Of a stretch of DNA of 64,000 nucleotides, positions 45,208-53,355 are shown piece by piece. Every line of letters begins with the position of its first letter. Position 1 is the stretch's first letter. A program made the translations under genes and the position numbers. Below the pieces are notes generated by a model. That model searched no databases and was not told where the DNA came from. It worked only from the letters and a program-made list of their open reading frames with translations. The DNA is taken from positions 1,240,001 through 1,304,000 of the forward strand of contig NZ_JAXOJT010000001.1 of assembly GCF_036663835.1 (NCBI RefSeq), written 5' to 3'. Source of the stretch: Sphingomonas sp. LT1P40 (lineage in GTDB: Bacteria > Pseudomonadota > Alphaproteobacteria > Sphingomonadales > Sphingomonadaceae).

Positions 45208-48118
45208 CCCGCCGCATCAGCTGGTCATATTCCGAGTAGGGCGCATACTCCGGGTGCAGCTTCGCCACAAACGGTGTATCCCCGGTCAAATACGCCCCCG
45301 CCACATCCGAAAAGTTCGCCGCCGCGATCCTGACGAATTCGTCCGTCGGAATCCGGTCGCGCTTCCCCGCCGGATCGACCGGCGTCGCGACATACCCGAA
45401 CTCCCCACCCTTGCGCGCCAGCGACCAATACTCAAACGCACTCGCCCGCCCGGCAATGCCGGCAAACCCGCCGCGCTCCGCGATCAGTCCCAGCAACCCC
45501 AGCTGCAAACTATACCCCGCGCGCACCGCCTTCGTAGTTGGCGGCTGCCCGGTCTTGTAATCGACAACCCCGATCGTGCCGTCGCCCATCGCATCGATCC
45601 GGTCGAACTTGCCGCTCAATTTCACGCCAGCAATTTCGACAGAGCCGCTCTGCTCCACCGCAATCACCCGCCGCTCCGGTCGCGCCGCCAGCTCGCGCAC
45701 GATCCAGCGCACCGCCTCGATCAATCGCGGCTGCCACAACGCCCGCATCATCGGATGCGCTTGGGCCAGCATCGTCAGCACGCGCGGCTCCAGCGCGTCC
45801 GGCGCACACGCGTCCAGCTTCGCCCATTGCTCCAGCACATCATGCACCGCGGTCCCGCGCCATGCCGCGCTGGGATCCGCATCCACCGGGTCCAGCGCAC
45901 GCAGCCGCAGCATCCGCTTGGCATAAAAAGCGTACGGGTCCGCCTTCAACCGATCGACATCCGTCACCGGGATATCGCGCGGCCGGGCGGCAGCGGGTGG
46001 ACAAGGCTCGGGCCGATCCACCGGCGCATGCTCGCCCGGGTCGTCGATAGCCCGCGCCCAGCTCTCCAACACTGCCGCGCGCTCCAGCCCGCCCGACAAC
46101 GCCTCCAACCGCAACCAAAATCGCGACGCAATCGTCGGTGCCCCCGCATCGCGCCGCGCCCGCGTCAACAGCACCTCGCGCGCACCCAGCCCCATCGCCA
46201 GATCATGCGCCGACAACCCGATCCGCCGCTCCAGCCCCGGCAGCCCCAATTCGCTCCGAATACGCGGCGCCAGCCACGGATCGGGTGCAGGCAGCCCGGG
46301 CCACACGCCCTCATTCAATCCGCCCAGAATGACCAGATCGGCAGCCTGCAACCGCGCCTCGATCAAGCCATAGATCGCCAGCCGCGGATGCCCGCCCTGC
46401 GGCGGTCGCACCGCAACCTCGTCCATCAATGTCCGCAGCATCGCCGCCAGACTCTCCGGCTCGACCAGCGCCGGACCGTGCGGTGCTTCCCGCTCCAGAT
46501 CGTCCAGCAACGTCGCCGCCGCGCGCCCCTCGGTCCGCCCCCACAAGCCGTCACCGCACAAAGCCGTCGCCGTTTCACGCAATTGCGCCAGCAAGCCCGG
46601 CAGCGGTGCGGCCCCGCCCGCATACAGCGCTTCCAGTGGCTCCAGCTGCGGCCTCACATCACGCCACCACCCGAGTGCCGCCGCCCGCACCCGCGCATCA
46701 TACCCATCGGCATTCGCAAGATGCGCGTCGATACCCGCTAGCCCCGCCGCCGGACGCGGCCCACGCAACGCCAGATCGAGCGACCGCGCACCCTCCAGCC
46801 AGCCCAGCCGATCCTCACCCGCCGCGACCAGCGGATGCTTCAGCAGCGTCAGCAGCGCCAGCGGCGCAAACCCCTGCGCCCCCGCCTCGGCCAACGCGAG
46901 CAACAAGGTTCCCGGCGGCAGGCTCGCGAGCGGCGCACCGGCGGAATCGTCGATCCCCAGCCCCCAGCGCGCAACATGCGCAGCCACCCGCCGCGCCAGC
47001 GCCCGATCCGGCGTCACCAGCGCCGCCGTCCGCCCCGGCGTTTCCAACGCTTCCCGCAGCGCCAGCGCAATCGCCTGCGCCTCCTCGGCCGGCGTCGCCA
47101 CCTCGATCGCGCGCACGCCGGAAAGACGGCGTTCGGCGGCGGGCAGGTCGCTCCACCCCTTGGTCAAATCGGCGGGCATCATCGCACTGGCAATCGCCTT
47201 GCTGCGGGCGGGTGGCGCATCCAACTCGGTCGCCACCCGCCATTGCTGCACCTCCGCGCGAGGGACATCCATCCGGTCAAGCAACAGCTTCAGATGATAT
47301 TGCGGATGTGTTTCCAAAGACCGTTTGCGCCGCCCCGTCGCCGGATCGGGCTTGAACGGCCCCAACAAATCCCACTCGTCCGACCCCATCGCCAGATCGA
47401 TACCGGGAAACACCACCATCCCGCCGGGCAATCCCGCCACCACGCGAAGCAACCGCGCAATCGCCGGTGCCGCCGTCGTGATCCCCGCCGCGCAGACAAA
47501 CCGGTCAGGCGGCTCATCCCGCCACCGCATCGACACCCGGTCCAGCAACGCATTGCGCCGCGCCGCCAGATCGATCCGGCCCAGTTTTTCAAGCTCCTGC
47601 GGCCATTTGCTCAGCGCGATCTCGAACAGGTCGAGCGAACGCTGCCAATGCGCCGACAACTCGCCCACCTCGATCTCACGCATCCGCCGGGGATCGACTT
47701 CCTCGACCAGCAACTGGTCCAGCGTCCGCCCCAACTCCCCCGCCAGCCGCACCGCCTCCGCCGCGTCCACGCCCGGATCACCCGCCTGCACCAGCCGCGC
47801 CAGGATCAGCCGCCGCTGCAGCGGGTTCACGGCGGGCGCAATCGCCACATCATCATCGGCAGGATCCAGAAACGGCCCCGCCGCCTCGTCCAGCTCCGGA
47901 TCGCCAATTGCCACCAGCCGGGGCAGCAACAACCCACCCCCGCTCGCCCGCACGAAGGCATCGGTGATGGCGCGTTTCGCACGATTGGTGGGGACGAGGA
48001 CAATGCCCCGCGCTAGGCGCATTGGGTCGCCGCCGAACCGCCGGATCAGCCCCTGCGCGAGGGCATCGGCAAAGGCGCGATGCGGGGGGATGGTGTAGAG
48101 GTAAAGGCGGTCGGGCAT
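45185..48118 (-). CDS. addB: double-strand break repair protein AddB
   Basis: About 977 residues. N-terminal inactivated helicase-like part (YLYTIPPHRAFADALAQGL ... GIVLVPTNRAKRAI) and a C-terminal RecB-type nuclease (VKLSGKFDRIDAMGDGTIGVVDYKTGQPP). The Fe-S cysteine set seen in Bacillus AddB is not obvious, as in the alphaproteobacterial type. ATG 48118 preceded by AGGGT is chosen over an upstream TTG at 48154. Forms the AddAB complex. Confidence 0.93.
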   Translation of the reverse strand: MPDRLYLYTIPPHRAFADALAQGLIRRFGGDPMRLARGIVLVPTNRAKRAITDAFVRASGGGLLLPRLVAIGDPELDEAAGPFLDPADDDVAIAPAVNPLQRRLILARLVQAGDPGVDAAEAVRLAGELGRTLDQLLVEEVDPRRMREIEVGELSAHWQRSLDLFEIALSKWPQELEKLGRIDLAARRNALLDRVSMRWRDEPPDRFVCAAGITTAAPAIARLLRVVAGLPGGMVVFPGIDLAMGSDEWDLLGPFKPDPATGRRKRSLETHPQYHLKLLLDRMDVPRAEVQQWRVATELDAPPARSKAIASAMMPADLTKGWSDLPAAERRLSGVRAIEVATPAEEAQAIALALREALETPGRTAALVTPDRALARRVAAHVARWGLGIDDSAGAPLASLPPGTLLLALAEAGAQGFAPLALLTLLKHPLVAAGEDRLGWLEGARSLDLALRGPRPAAGLAGIDAHLANADGYDARVRAAALGWWRDVRPQLEPLEALYAGGAAPLPGLLAQLRETATALCGDGLWGRTEGRAAATLLDDLEREAPHGPALVEPESLAAMLRTLMDEVAVRPPQGGHPRLAIYGLIEARLQAADLVILGGLNEGVWPGLPAPDPWLAPRIRSELGLPGLERRIGLSAHDLAMGLGAREVLLTRARRDAGAPTIASRFWLRLEALSGGLERAAVLESWARAIDDPGEHAPVDRPEPCPPAAARPRDIPVTDVDRLKADPYAFYAKRMLRLRALDPVDADPSAAWRGTAVHDVLEQWAKLDACAPDALEPRVLTMLAQAHPMMRALWQPRLIEAVRWIVRELAARPERRVIAVEQSGSVEIAGVKLSGKFDRIDAMGDGTIGVVDYKTGQPPTTKAVRAGYSLQLGLLGLIAERGGFAGIAGRASAFEYWSLARKGGEFGYVATPVDPAGKRDRIPTDEFVRIAAANFSDVAGAYLTGDTPFVAKLHPEYAPYSEYDQLMRRDEWYGRN

Positions 48119-48163
48119 CTGCAGCGACCCTAGCGCTGGTGGCAGTTGAGACAAGGCCGCCTC

Positions 48164-48203
48164 TTCTTAGCCCTCTCATGCGAAAGCGGGAGAGGGCTAA
48201 GAA
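48164..48203. repeat. 14-bp inverted repeat upstream of addB
   Basis: TTCTTAGCCCTCTC and GAGAGGGCTAAGAA, perfect arms around a 12-base loop, in the gap between the small membrane gene and addB. It resembles the CTCTCCC-type palindromes dispersed in sphingomonad genomes. It has no T-run in the sense of the addB operon; on the plus strand it is followed by a short A-run. Confidence 0.6.
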
Positions 48204-48231
48204 AAACGCCCCCATCACGATTGCCTACAAT

Positions 48232-48477
48232 TTAAACCCGGCCACGACGGTTCTCGGCGATATACTCTGGATCATAAGGGCCGACCTTCTTTCGCCGGTT
48301 CCGAAAGCTAACGATCGAGATGCCCACACAGGCCGGAACAACGATAAAATAAAGATTCTGAAGCAATCCCTGACCGGACTCATATTCGCTCCACCACAGT
48401 AAGACGCCAGCAACCAGCCCGATCGCAATGCCCAGACCCATGTTCCACGGTTTTGGTTTTGATCGCCCCTCACCCAT
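48232..48477 (-). CDS. small two-helix membrane protein
   Basis: 81 residues. Two hydrophobic segments (WNMGLGIAIGLVAGVLLWW and LYFIVVPACVGISIVSF) and a basic tail FRNRRKKVGPYDPEYIAENRRGRV. No family recognised. ATG at 48477 overlaps the murU stop region by 8 bp, indicating coupling; an upstream in-frame ATG gives a poor Arg-rich N-terminus. May be an orphan inner-membrane protein of the operon. Confidence 0.6.
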   Translation of the reverse strand: MGEGRSKPKPWNMGLGIAIGLVAGVLLWWSEYESGQGLLQNLYFIVVPACVGISIVSFRNRRKKVGPYDPEYIAENRRGRV

Positions 48478-49231
48478 CCGCCAGCACCGCCTCCGTCGCC
48501 GCAATCGCAGGCGGACTGCCCACATCGAACCACAGCCCCTGATGCACCAGCCCCCAGGCGCGTCCGGCCTCCATCGCCCGCTCCCAGAACAGGTTCGTCG
48601 AAAACGGCCCCTCCGGCCAGTCGCGAATCACGCGCGGGGACAGGATCTGCACGCCGGTGAACACGAACGGTGCCAGCCGCCCCGGCTTGCGCCGCCCGAC
48701 GATCCGCCCGAAAGGGTCGAGGTGAAAATCCCCCTGCCCGCGATGGCAATGCGCGCGCGCCAGCGGGACCATCAGCAACAGCGCGTCCATGCGCTCGTCG
48801 TCCCACGCCGCCGCCAGTTGCCGGATCGCGTCGATCGGACCGTCGACCCACAAATTGTCGCTGTTGACGCACAGGAACGGCTTGTCGCCCAGATACTCCC
48901 TCGCGCGGACCAGCCCACCACCGGTCTCCAGCAACTGCGCCCGCTCGTCGGACACGATCACCTCAACGTCCTGCACCCGGTGCATGACATGCGCCTCCAG
49001 CGCATCGGCCAGGTAATGGACGTTGACCACTGCTCGCTTCACGCCAGCGCTGCGCAATCGGTCGAACACATGGTCGATCAACGGTTTGCCCGCTACCTCG
49101 ACCAGCGGCTTGGGCCGCGTCGCGGTCAGCGGGCGCATACGCTTGCCCAGCCCGGCCGCCATCACCATCGCCACTTCCGGCACGTCAGCCGCCGGACGTG
49201 GCCGGATCGCCAGCGTCTTTTTTGCGCTCAC
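48470..49231 (-). CDS. murU: N-acetylmuramate-1-phosphate uridylyltransferase (MurU)
   Basis: 253 residues, nucleotidyltransferase fold. VAMVMAAGLGKRMRPLTATRPKPLVEVAGKPLI is the nucleotide-binding signature, and FLCVNSDNLWVDG carries the metal-binding Asp. Directly coupled to amgK, which identifies it as MurU rather than a generic sugar-1-P transferase. Makes UDP-MurNAc from MurNAc-1-P, bypassing MurA/MurB (the route linked to fosfomycin tolerance in Pseudomonas). GTG 49231 overlaps the amgK stop (GTGA). Confidence 0.9.
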   Translation of the reverse strand: MSAKKTLAIRPRPAADVPEVAMVMAAGLGKRMRPLTATRPKPLVEVAGKPLIDHVFDRLRSAGVKRAVVNVHYLADALEAHVMHRVQDVEVIVSDERAQLLETGGGLVRAREYLGDKPFLCVNSDNLWVDGPIDAIRQLAAAWDDERMDALLLMVPLARAHCHRGQGDFHLDPFGRIVGRRKPGRLAPFVFTGVQILSPRVIRDWPEGPFSTNLFWERAMEAGRAWGLVHQGLWFDVGSPPAIAATEAVLADG

Positions 49232-50223
49232 GCGACCACCATCGGATCGCCCCGCAGCGCGGCGGGGATGTTCGCATCGAACCACGCCGCCACCGGAGCC
49301 AGTGCCGGATGCCGCAAATCGCGCTCCAGATAACCCCAGACGCGCGGGCACAGTCCGGCATAACGCAGCTTCCCGTCGCGCTGCCACAGCCGGGTGAAGA
49401 TGCCGACGATCTTGGCATTCCGCTGCGCACCCAGTACATGATAGGCGTCGAAAAACGCATCGTCCGCGCCGGTGATGCGGCGATAGCGGTCCAGCATCGC
49501 CGCCTCCAGCACCGGATGCACGTCGCGTCGCGCATCCTGTAGCAGCGACACCAGATCATAGGCCGGATGCCCCGCCAGCGCGTCCTGAAAATCGAGCAGG
49601 CCCAGCGTCTCGCTGCCATCGATCAGCATCAGATTTTCCGCATGATAATCGCGCAGCACCGTAACCGGCGTCCCCGCCAGCACCGGAGCCAACGCCGCAT
49701 CCCACGCCGCGCGATAACCTTCGACGTCCGCCTCCACGCCAACCGCCGGACAATACCATTCGGTCAGCAGCGACGCCTCCTGCTGATAGACGCGCATGTC
49801 GTAAGGTCGCACATCCGCCGCCGCATGCTCGCGCAGCCGGATCAACACGTCGATCGCCGCTTCGTACAGCCGCAACTCGCTCTCCGGCGCGGCGTCGGCG
49901 GTTTCCTTCAGCCGCGCGTCGCCGAAATCCTCGATCAGCACCAGCCCTTCGGTCAGATCCTCGCCATAGATAAGCGGCGCGGCGAACCCGCGATCGGTCA
50001 GCCAGCGCGCAATCGAGATGAACGGGCGCGGGTCTTCATGTGGCGGCGGCGCATCCATCAGGATCGCAACGCGCCCCGGCGCCTGCACCCGGAAATATCG
50101 CCGGAAGGATGCATCGCCCGCCAACGGCAGTATCTCGCCATCCCCCCAACCAATCGAGTTGAGGAACGGAACCGCCGCTTCGGGCGGGTTCATGTCGGGT
50201 GGAGAGATCATTTCAGGGGCCAT
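49228..50223 (-). CDS. amgK: N-acetylmuramate/N-acetylglucosamine anomeric kinase (AmgK)
   Basis: About 331 residues, aminoglycoside-phosphotransferase fold. N-lobe PLAGDASFRRYFRV, catalytic loop VLRDYHAENLML, metal site LGLLDFQDALAGHPAYDLVSLLQDARRDV. Phosphorylates MurNAc at C1 for MurU in cell-wall recycling. Start is unsure: ATG 50223 has GGGGGGA four bases upstream and overlaps tsaE by 16 bp; ATG 50211 overlaps the tsaE stop as ATGA; 50235 and 50193 are also in frame. Confidence 0.9.
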   Translation of the reverse strand: MAPEMISPPDMNPPEAAVPFLNSIGWGDGEILPLAGDASFRRYFRVQAPGRVAILMDAPPPHEDPRPFISIARWLTDRGFAAPLIYGEDLTEGLVLIEDFGDARLKETADAAPESELRLYEAAIDVLIRLREHAAADVRPYDMRVYQQEASLLTEWYCPAVGVEADVEGYRAAWDAALAPVLAGTPVTVLRDYHAENLMLIDGSETLGLLDFQDALAGHPAYDLVSLLQDARRDVHPVLEAAMLDRYRRITGADDAFFDAYHVLGAQRNAKIVGIFTRLWQRDGKLRYAGLCPRVWGYLERDLRHPALAPVAAWFDANIPAALRGDPMVVA

Positions 50224-50654
50224 CGATCCCCCCATGCCGCCGGAACATTCGCTGTCAAGCCGCGCGCGCTATCCGGCAGGATCGTCAGGGTCAGCCACAG
50301 CGCATCGGCCCAGTACCCGTCCGCCAACCGCTCCGGCCATTCGACCACCAACAGCGAATCGCCGCGCGCCTCATCCAGCCCCAGCTCCTCCGCCTCGTTG
50401 GGATCGTCGATGCGATACAGGTCGACATGCAGCACCGGAAACTGCACCTCCGGCGGCTCGTACGGCTGCACGATCGCGTAGCTCGGCGAAGGCGCTTCGC
50501 CCTCCAGCCCCAACGCCGCGAGCAGTCCCCGCGCGACACTCGTCTTGCCCGCGCCCAATTGCCCCGACAGCGCGATCACATCCCCCGGCCTCGCCACCGC
50601 TGCCAGCTGCGCACCAAACGCCTCCGTCGCCGCCGCATCCGCCAGCCGGATCAT
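50208..50654 (-). CDS. tsaE: tRNA threonylcarbamoyladenosine biosynthesis ATPase TsaE
   Basis: 148 residues, typical size. Walker A GQLGAGKTSVARGLL, then SPSYAIVQPYE, HVDLYRIDDPNEAEELGLDEA and LVVEWPERL. Supports the TsaBD complex in making t6A37 on ANN-decoding tRNAs. ATG 50654 is chosen; the in-frame extension upstream only reads through the palindromic repeat at 50667-50745. Lies between divL and amgK in one minus-strand run. Confidence 0.93.
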   Translation of the reverse strand: MIRLADAAATEAFGAQLAAVARPGDVIALSGQLGAGKTSVARGLLAALGLEGEAPSPSYAIVQPYEPPEVQFPVLHVDLYRIDDPNEAEELGLDEARGDSLLVVEWPERLADGYWADALWLTLTILPDSARGLTANVPAAWGDRWPLK

Positions 50655-50666
50655 CAACCCCTGCCT

Positions 50667-50745
50667 GTCACCCCGGCCTTGAGCCGGGGTCCCGCTTCTT
50701 CTGAGTCCGGCCAATAGCGGGACCCCGGCTCAAGACCGGGGTGAC
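50667..50745. repeat. long palindromic repeat of the sphingomonad REP-like type
   Basis: Two 29-bp arms (50667-50695 and 50717-50745) are reverse complements with a single mismatch, around a 21-bp spacer. Arm core reads CCCCGGCCTTGAGCCGGGGT. Such GTCA-CCCCGG-TTGAGCCGGGGTCCCGC elements are dispersed in many sphingomonad genomes. It sits in the divL-tsaE gap; the RNA hairpin could attenuate or stabilise the transcript. Confidence 0.85.
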
Positions 50746-50766
50746 GAAGCAAGGACATAAAACCTG

Positions 50767-53109
50767 TCATCGCGGCAATTCCACGATCACCATCGTCCCC
50801 TGCCCCGGTTCGGACATCAGCTGGATCGTCCCGCCATGCGCCTCGACGAATTGCTTCGCCAGCGGCAGGCCGAGGCCCAGCGCACGGTCGCCATCCCGGC
50901 TGATCCCCGGCTGCGCAAACCGCTCGAACGCCTTCGCCGCCAGCGCCGCCGCCATCCCCGGCCCGTCGTCCGACACCACGATCCGCGCCGCCTTCGCATC
51001 GCCATCGACATGCAGCAGCACCCGCCCCTGCTCCGGCGTTCCCGCCACCGCATTGCGCAACAGATGCTCGATCGCTTGCCTTATGCGTCGCGCGTCACCC
51101 TTCACGCTGCCGGCACTGCCCAGCACGTCCACCGCCAGCTCGATCCGCTTGGCACCCGCTGCGGGCACGACTGCTTCCGCCGCCGCCGCCGCGACCAGCT
51201 CCAGATCGACCGCCTCACGCGCCAGCGATCCGCCCTCGCGCGTCAGGTCGAGGACATCGTCGATCAGATCGCCCAGCCGCGCGACCGAGCTCAGGATCGC
51301 CTCCATATACTCGGTCCCGCTCGCCGACAGCTCGCCCGCATAGCCTCCATGCAGCATCTCCGCGAACCCCTGAATCGACGTCAGCGGCGTGCGCAATTCA
51401 TAGCTCATGTTCGCGACGAAGGCGGTCTTCACCCGGTCCGACGTTTCCAGCGCTTCGTTGCGCTCACGCAGCGCATTCTCGCTCCGCCGCCGGTCGGACA
51501 CGTCCAGCATCGTGAACAGCGCATTCCCGTCCGGCAACGGCACCGCCGCGACCTCGAAATGCCGTCCATCGGCAAACTCGATCGACCCGCCGCGCTGCTG
51601 CCGTTCCACCGTCGCCGCGCGCACCAGTTCGGCGATCAGCGTGGCTCGGGCCGGATTGGCAAACATGCCGCCCGCCGCCTGCGCCAGCGCATCGACGCGC
51701 GGATGGCCGGTGACGAACGCCTCGTCGAACCCCCATAATTGCCGGAAACGGTTGTTCCACAGCTGCAACCGCCCGTCAGCCGCGAACACGCCCAGCGCCT
51801 CGAACAGATTGTCGAACGTCGCCGTCCGCACGCGCAGCAACGTGTCACGCGCACTCGCCAGCTGCACTTGTTCGGTCAGATCCTCGAAAATCACCAGCAA
51901 TCCGCCCTCGGGCAGCGGCTGCGCCACGACGCGCAAATGCGCACCACCGGGTAGCGCCCAATTCTCCTCGCGCGCCGCGTCCGCCGCCATGAACCATTCG
52001 CGCCGCTCAGCCTTCCAGCCGGGGAAGTCGCGTACGACGGGCAGGCGATTGGCCTCGCGCATCCGCTCCAGCACGCGGTCGAACTCTGGCCGGTCTGCCA
52101 GCCACTCGTTGCGCAGCTCGAACATCCGCCGGAACGGCTGGTTACAAAAGATCAACCCACGATCCGCGCCGAACTGGGCCACCCCTGCAGACAGCCGGTC
52201 GAACGTTTCGCGCTGCGCATCGTCCGCGCGCTTGATCCCCGCACGTGCGCGCTCCAGTTCCTCGACATCCACGGCAAAGCCCGCCACGCCACCGGTCGGG
52301 AGCGGCACGTCATGGATATGCAGCGTCCGCCGCGCGCCACCGATGGTCGCGGGCAGTTTTACCATCTGCGGCTTGCCTGCGTCGCGCGCCGTCGCGGCGC
52401 TCGCCAGCTGCCCGCCGGGTGCCGATGCATCGATCAGTTCGGTCCCCGCCTTGACCACGCTCTCCGCATCGCGCCCATCGACCGCCGCGACATAGGCATT
52501 GTTGACCATCGCCAGCCGCAATTCGGCATCACGATACCACATCGGCATCGGCGCGGACTGAATGAGACCGGTCAGCGCATCATAGGCCTCCCGATACCGC
52601 CCCGCCTCGCCGGACAGGCGCGACACTTCCTCCTGCGTCTCGGTGGCGTCGAACGCCCACAGCACCACGCCCCCCGGCGCCCGCACCGCATCCGGCGCGC
52701 GCTGACCGATCACCAGCAAGGTGCGCGACGACCCCTTCACCCGCACCGTGATCCGAAAAGGCTTTCCCGCGCGTTGCGCCGCAGCGATCTCCTGCTCCAA
52801 CAGCGCGCCGTCATTCGCCGCGAACACTGCTTCGTTGCCGACGATCTCCTCGAGCTGTGCCGGCACCGTCTCCAGCCCCAACAGGTCGGCCAGCCGGTCG
52901 CTAAGCTCGATCCGCCCGTCTGTGCGCACGATCATCGCCTGCGCGGGCGCACTCTGTGCCAGCGCCAGCGCGCGAGCATGCGAGTCGATCAGTGCCGTTG
53001 CGCGCCCACGCGCTCGTAAGCCGACAAACAACATGATCGCGCCCAGCACGATCAGCAGCGCGGCGACGGCCCCCGCCATCACCGCCGCAGTCTGGGAGAT
53101 TTCGATCAC
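50767..53109 (-). CDS. divL: DivL-like tyrosine pseudo-histidine kinase
   Basis: About 780 residues (Caulobacter DivL 769). One N-terminal membrane helix (AVMAGAVAALLIVLGAIMLFVGL), three to four PAS-like domains, DHp and ATPase domains. The phosphoacceptor position reads FVANMSYELRTPL: Tyr (about 570, codon 51400-51402) replaces His, the DivL hallmark. The ATPase part keeps LLRNAVAGTP, VSDDGPGM and LGLGLPLAKQFVEAHGG. In Caulobacter DivL controls CckA-CtrA cell-cycle signalling at the pole. GTG 53109 is the chosen start, with a weak ribosome site. Confidence 0.88.
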   Translation of the reverse strand: MIEISQTAAVMAGAVAALLIVLGAIMLFVGLRARGRATALIDSHARALALAQSAPAQAMIVRTDGRIELSDRLADLLGLETVPAQLEEIVGNEAVFAANDGALLEQEIAAAQRAGKPFRITVRVKGSSRTLLVIGQRAPDAVRAPGGVVLWAFDATETQEEVSRLSGEAGRYREAYDALTGLIQSAPMPMWYRDAELRLAMVNNAYVAAVDGRDAESVVKAGTELIDASAPGGQLASAATARDAGKPQMVKLPATIGGARRTLHIHDVPLPTGGVAGFAVDVEELERARAGIKRADDAQRETFDRLSAGVAQFGADRGLIFCNQPFRRMFELRNEWLADRPEFDRVLERMREANRLPVVRDFPGWKAERREWFMAADAAREENWALPGGAHLRVVAQPLPEGGLLVIFEDLTEQVQLASARDTLLRVRTATFDNLFEALGVFAADGRLQLWNNRFRQLWGFDEAFVTGHPRVDALAQAAGGMFANPARATLIAELVRAATVERQQRGGSIEFADGRHFEVAAVPLPDGNALFTMLDVSDRRRSENALRERNEALETSDRVKTAFVANMSYELRTPLTSIQGFAEMLHGGYAGELSASGTEYMEAILSSVARLGDLIDDVLDLTREGGSLAREAVDLELVAAAAAEAVVPAAGAKRIELAVDVLGSAGSVKGDARRIRQAIEHLLRNAVAGTPEQGRVLLHVDGDAKAARIVVSDDGPGMAAALAAKAFERFAQPGISRDGDRALGLGLPLAKQFVEAHGGTIQLMSEPGQGTMVIVELPR

Positions 53110-53355
53110 TGCCGTGCGCCGCCGTTCATCCCCGGCTCTTAGGGTCCAGACCGGAGCACGGCAACGGTTCCCGACGCATATCCAAGGCGTAATCCATCGC
53201 ATGGGCGCACCCGTGCAAACCACAGGCGTGTTGCACGATTACTACAACAGCAAGGCAACATCGTAACACTGGCGACATTCGTGCCCGGATGGGGTTGCCA
53301 TTTCGATGCGGCGCAGCAAGGATTGGCACTTAGTTGTGTAATAGGGGACACAAAA

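Noticed and set aside
44429..46741. A 770-codon open frame on the plus strand
   Set aside because: Antisense to addA and addB, Arg/Pro-rich, no domain, and both sense genes have unmistakable motifs.
53318..53345. Possible sigma-54 promoter (TTGGCACTTAGTTGTG) before the second TonB receptor
   Set aside because: The -24-like TTGGCAC is present but the -12 GC is missing at the right spacing, and no enhancer-binding regulator is linked.
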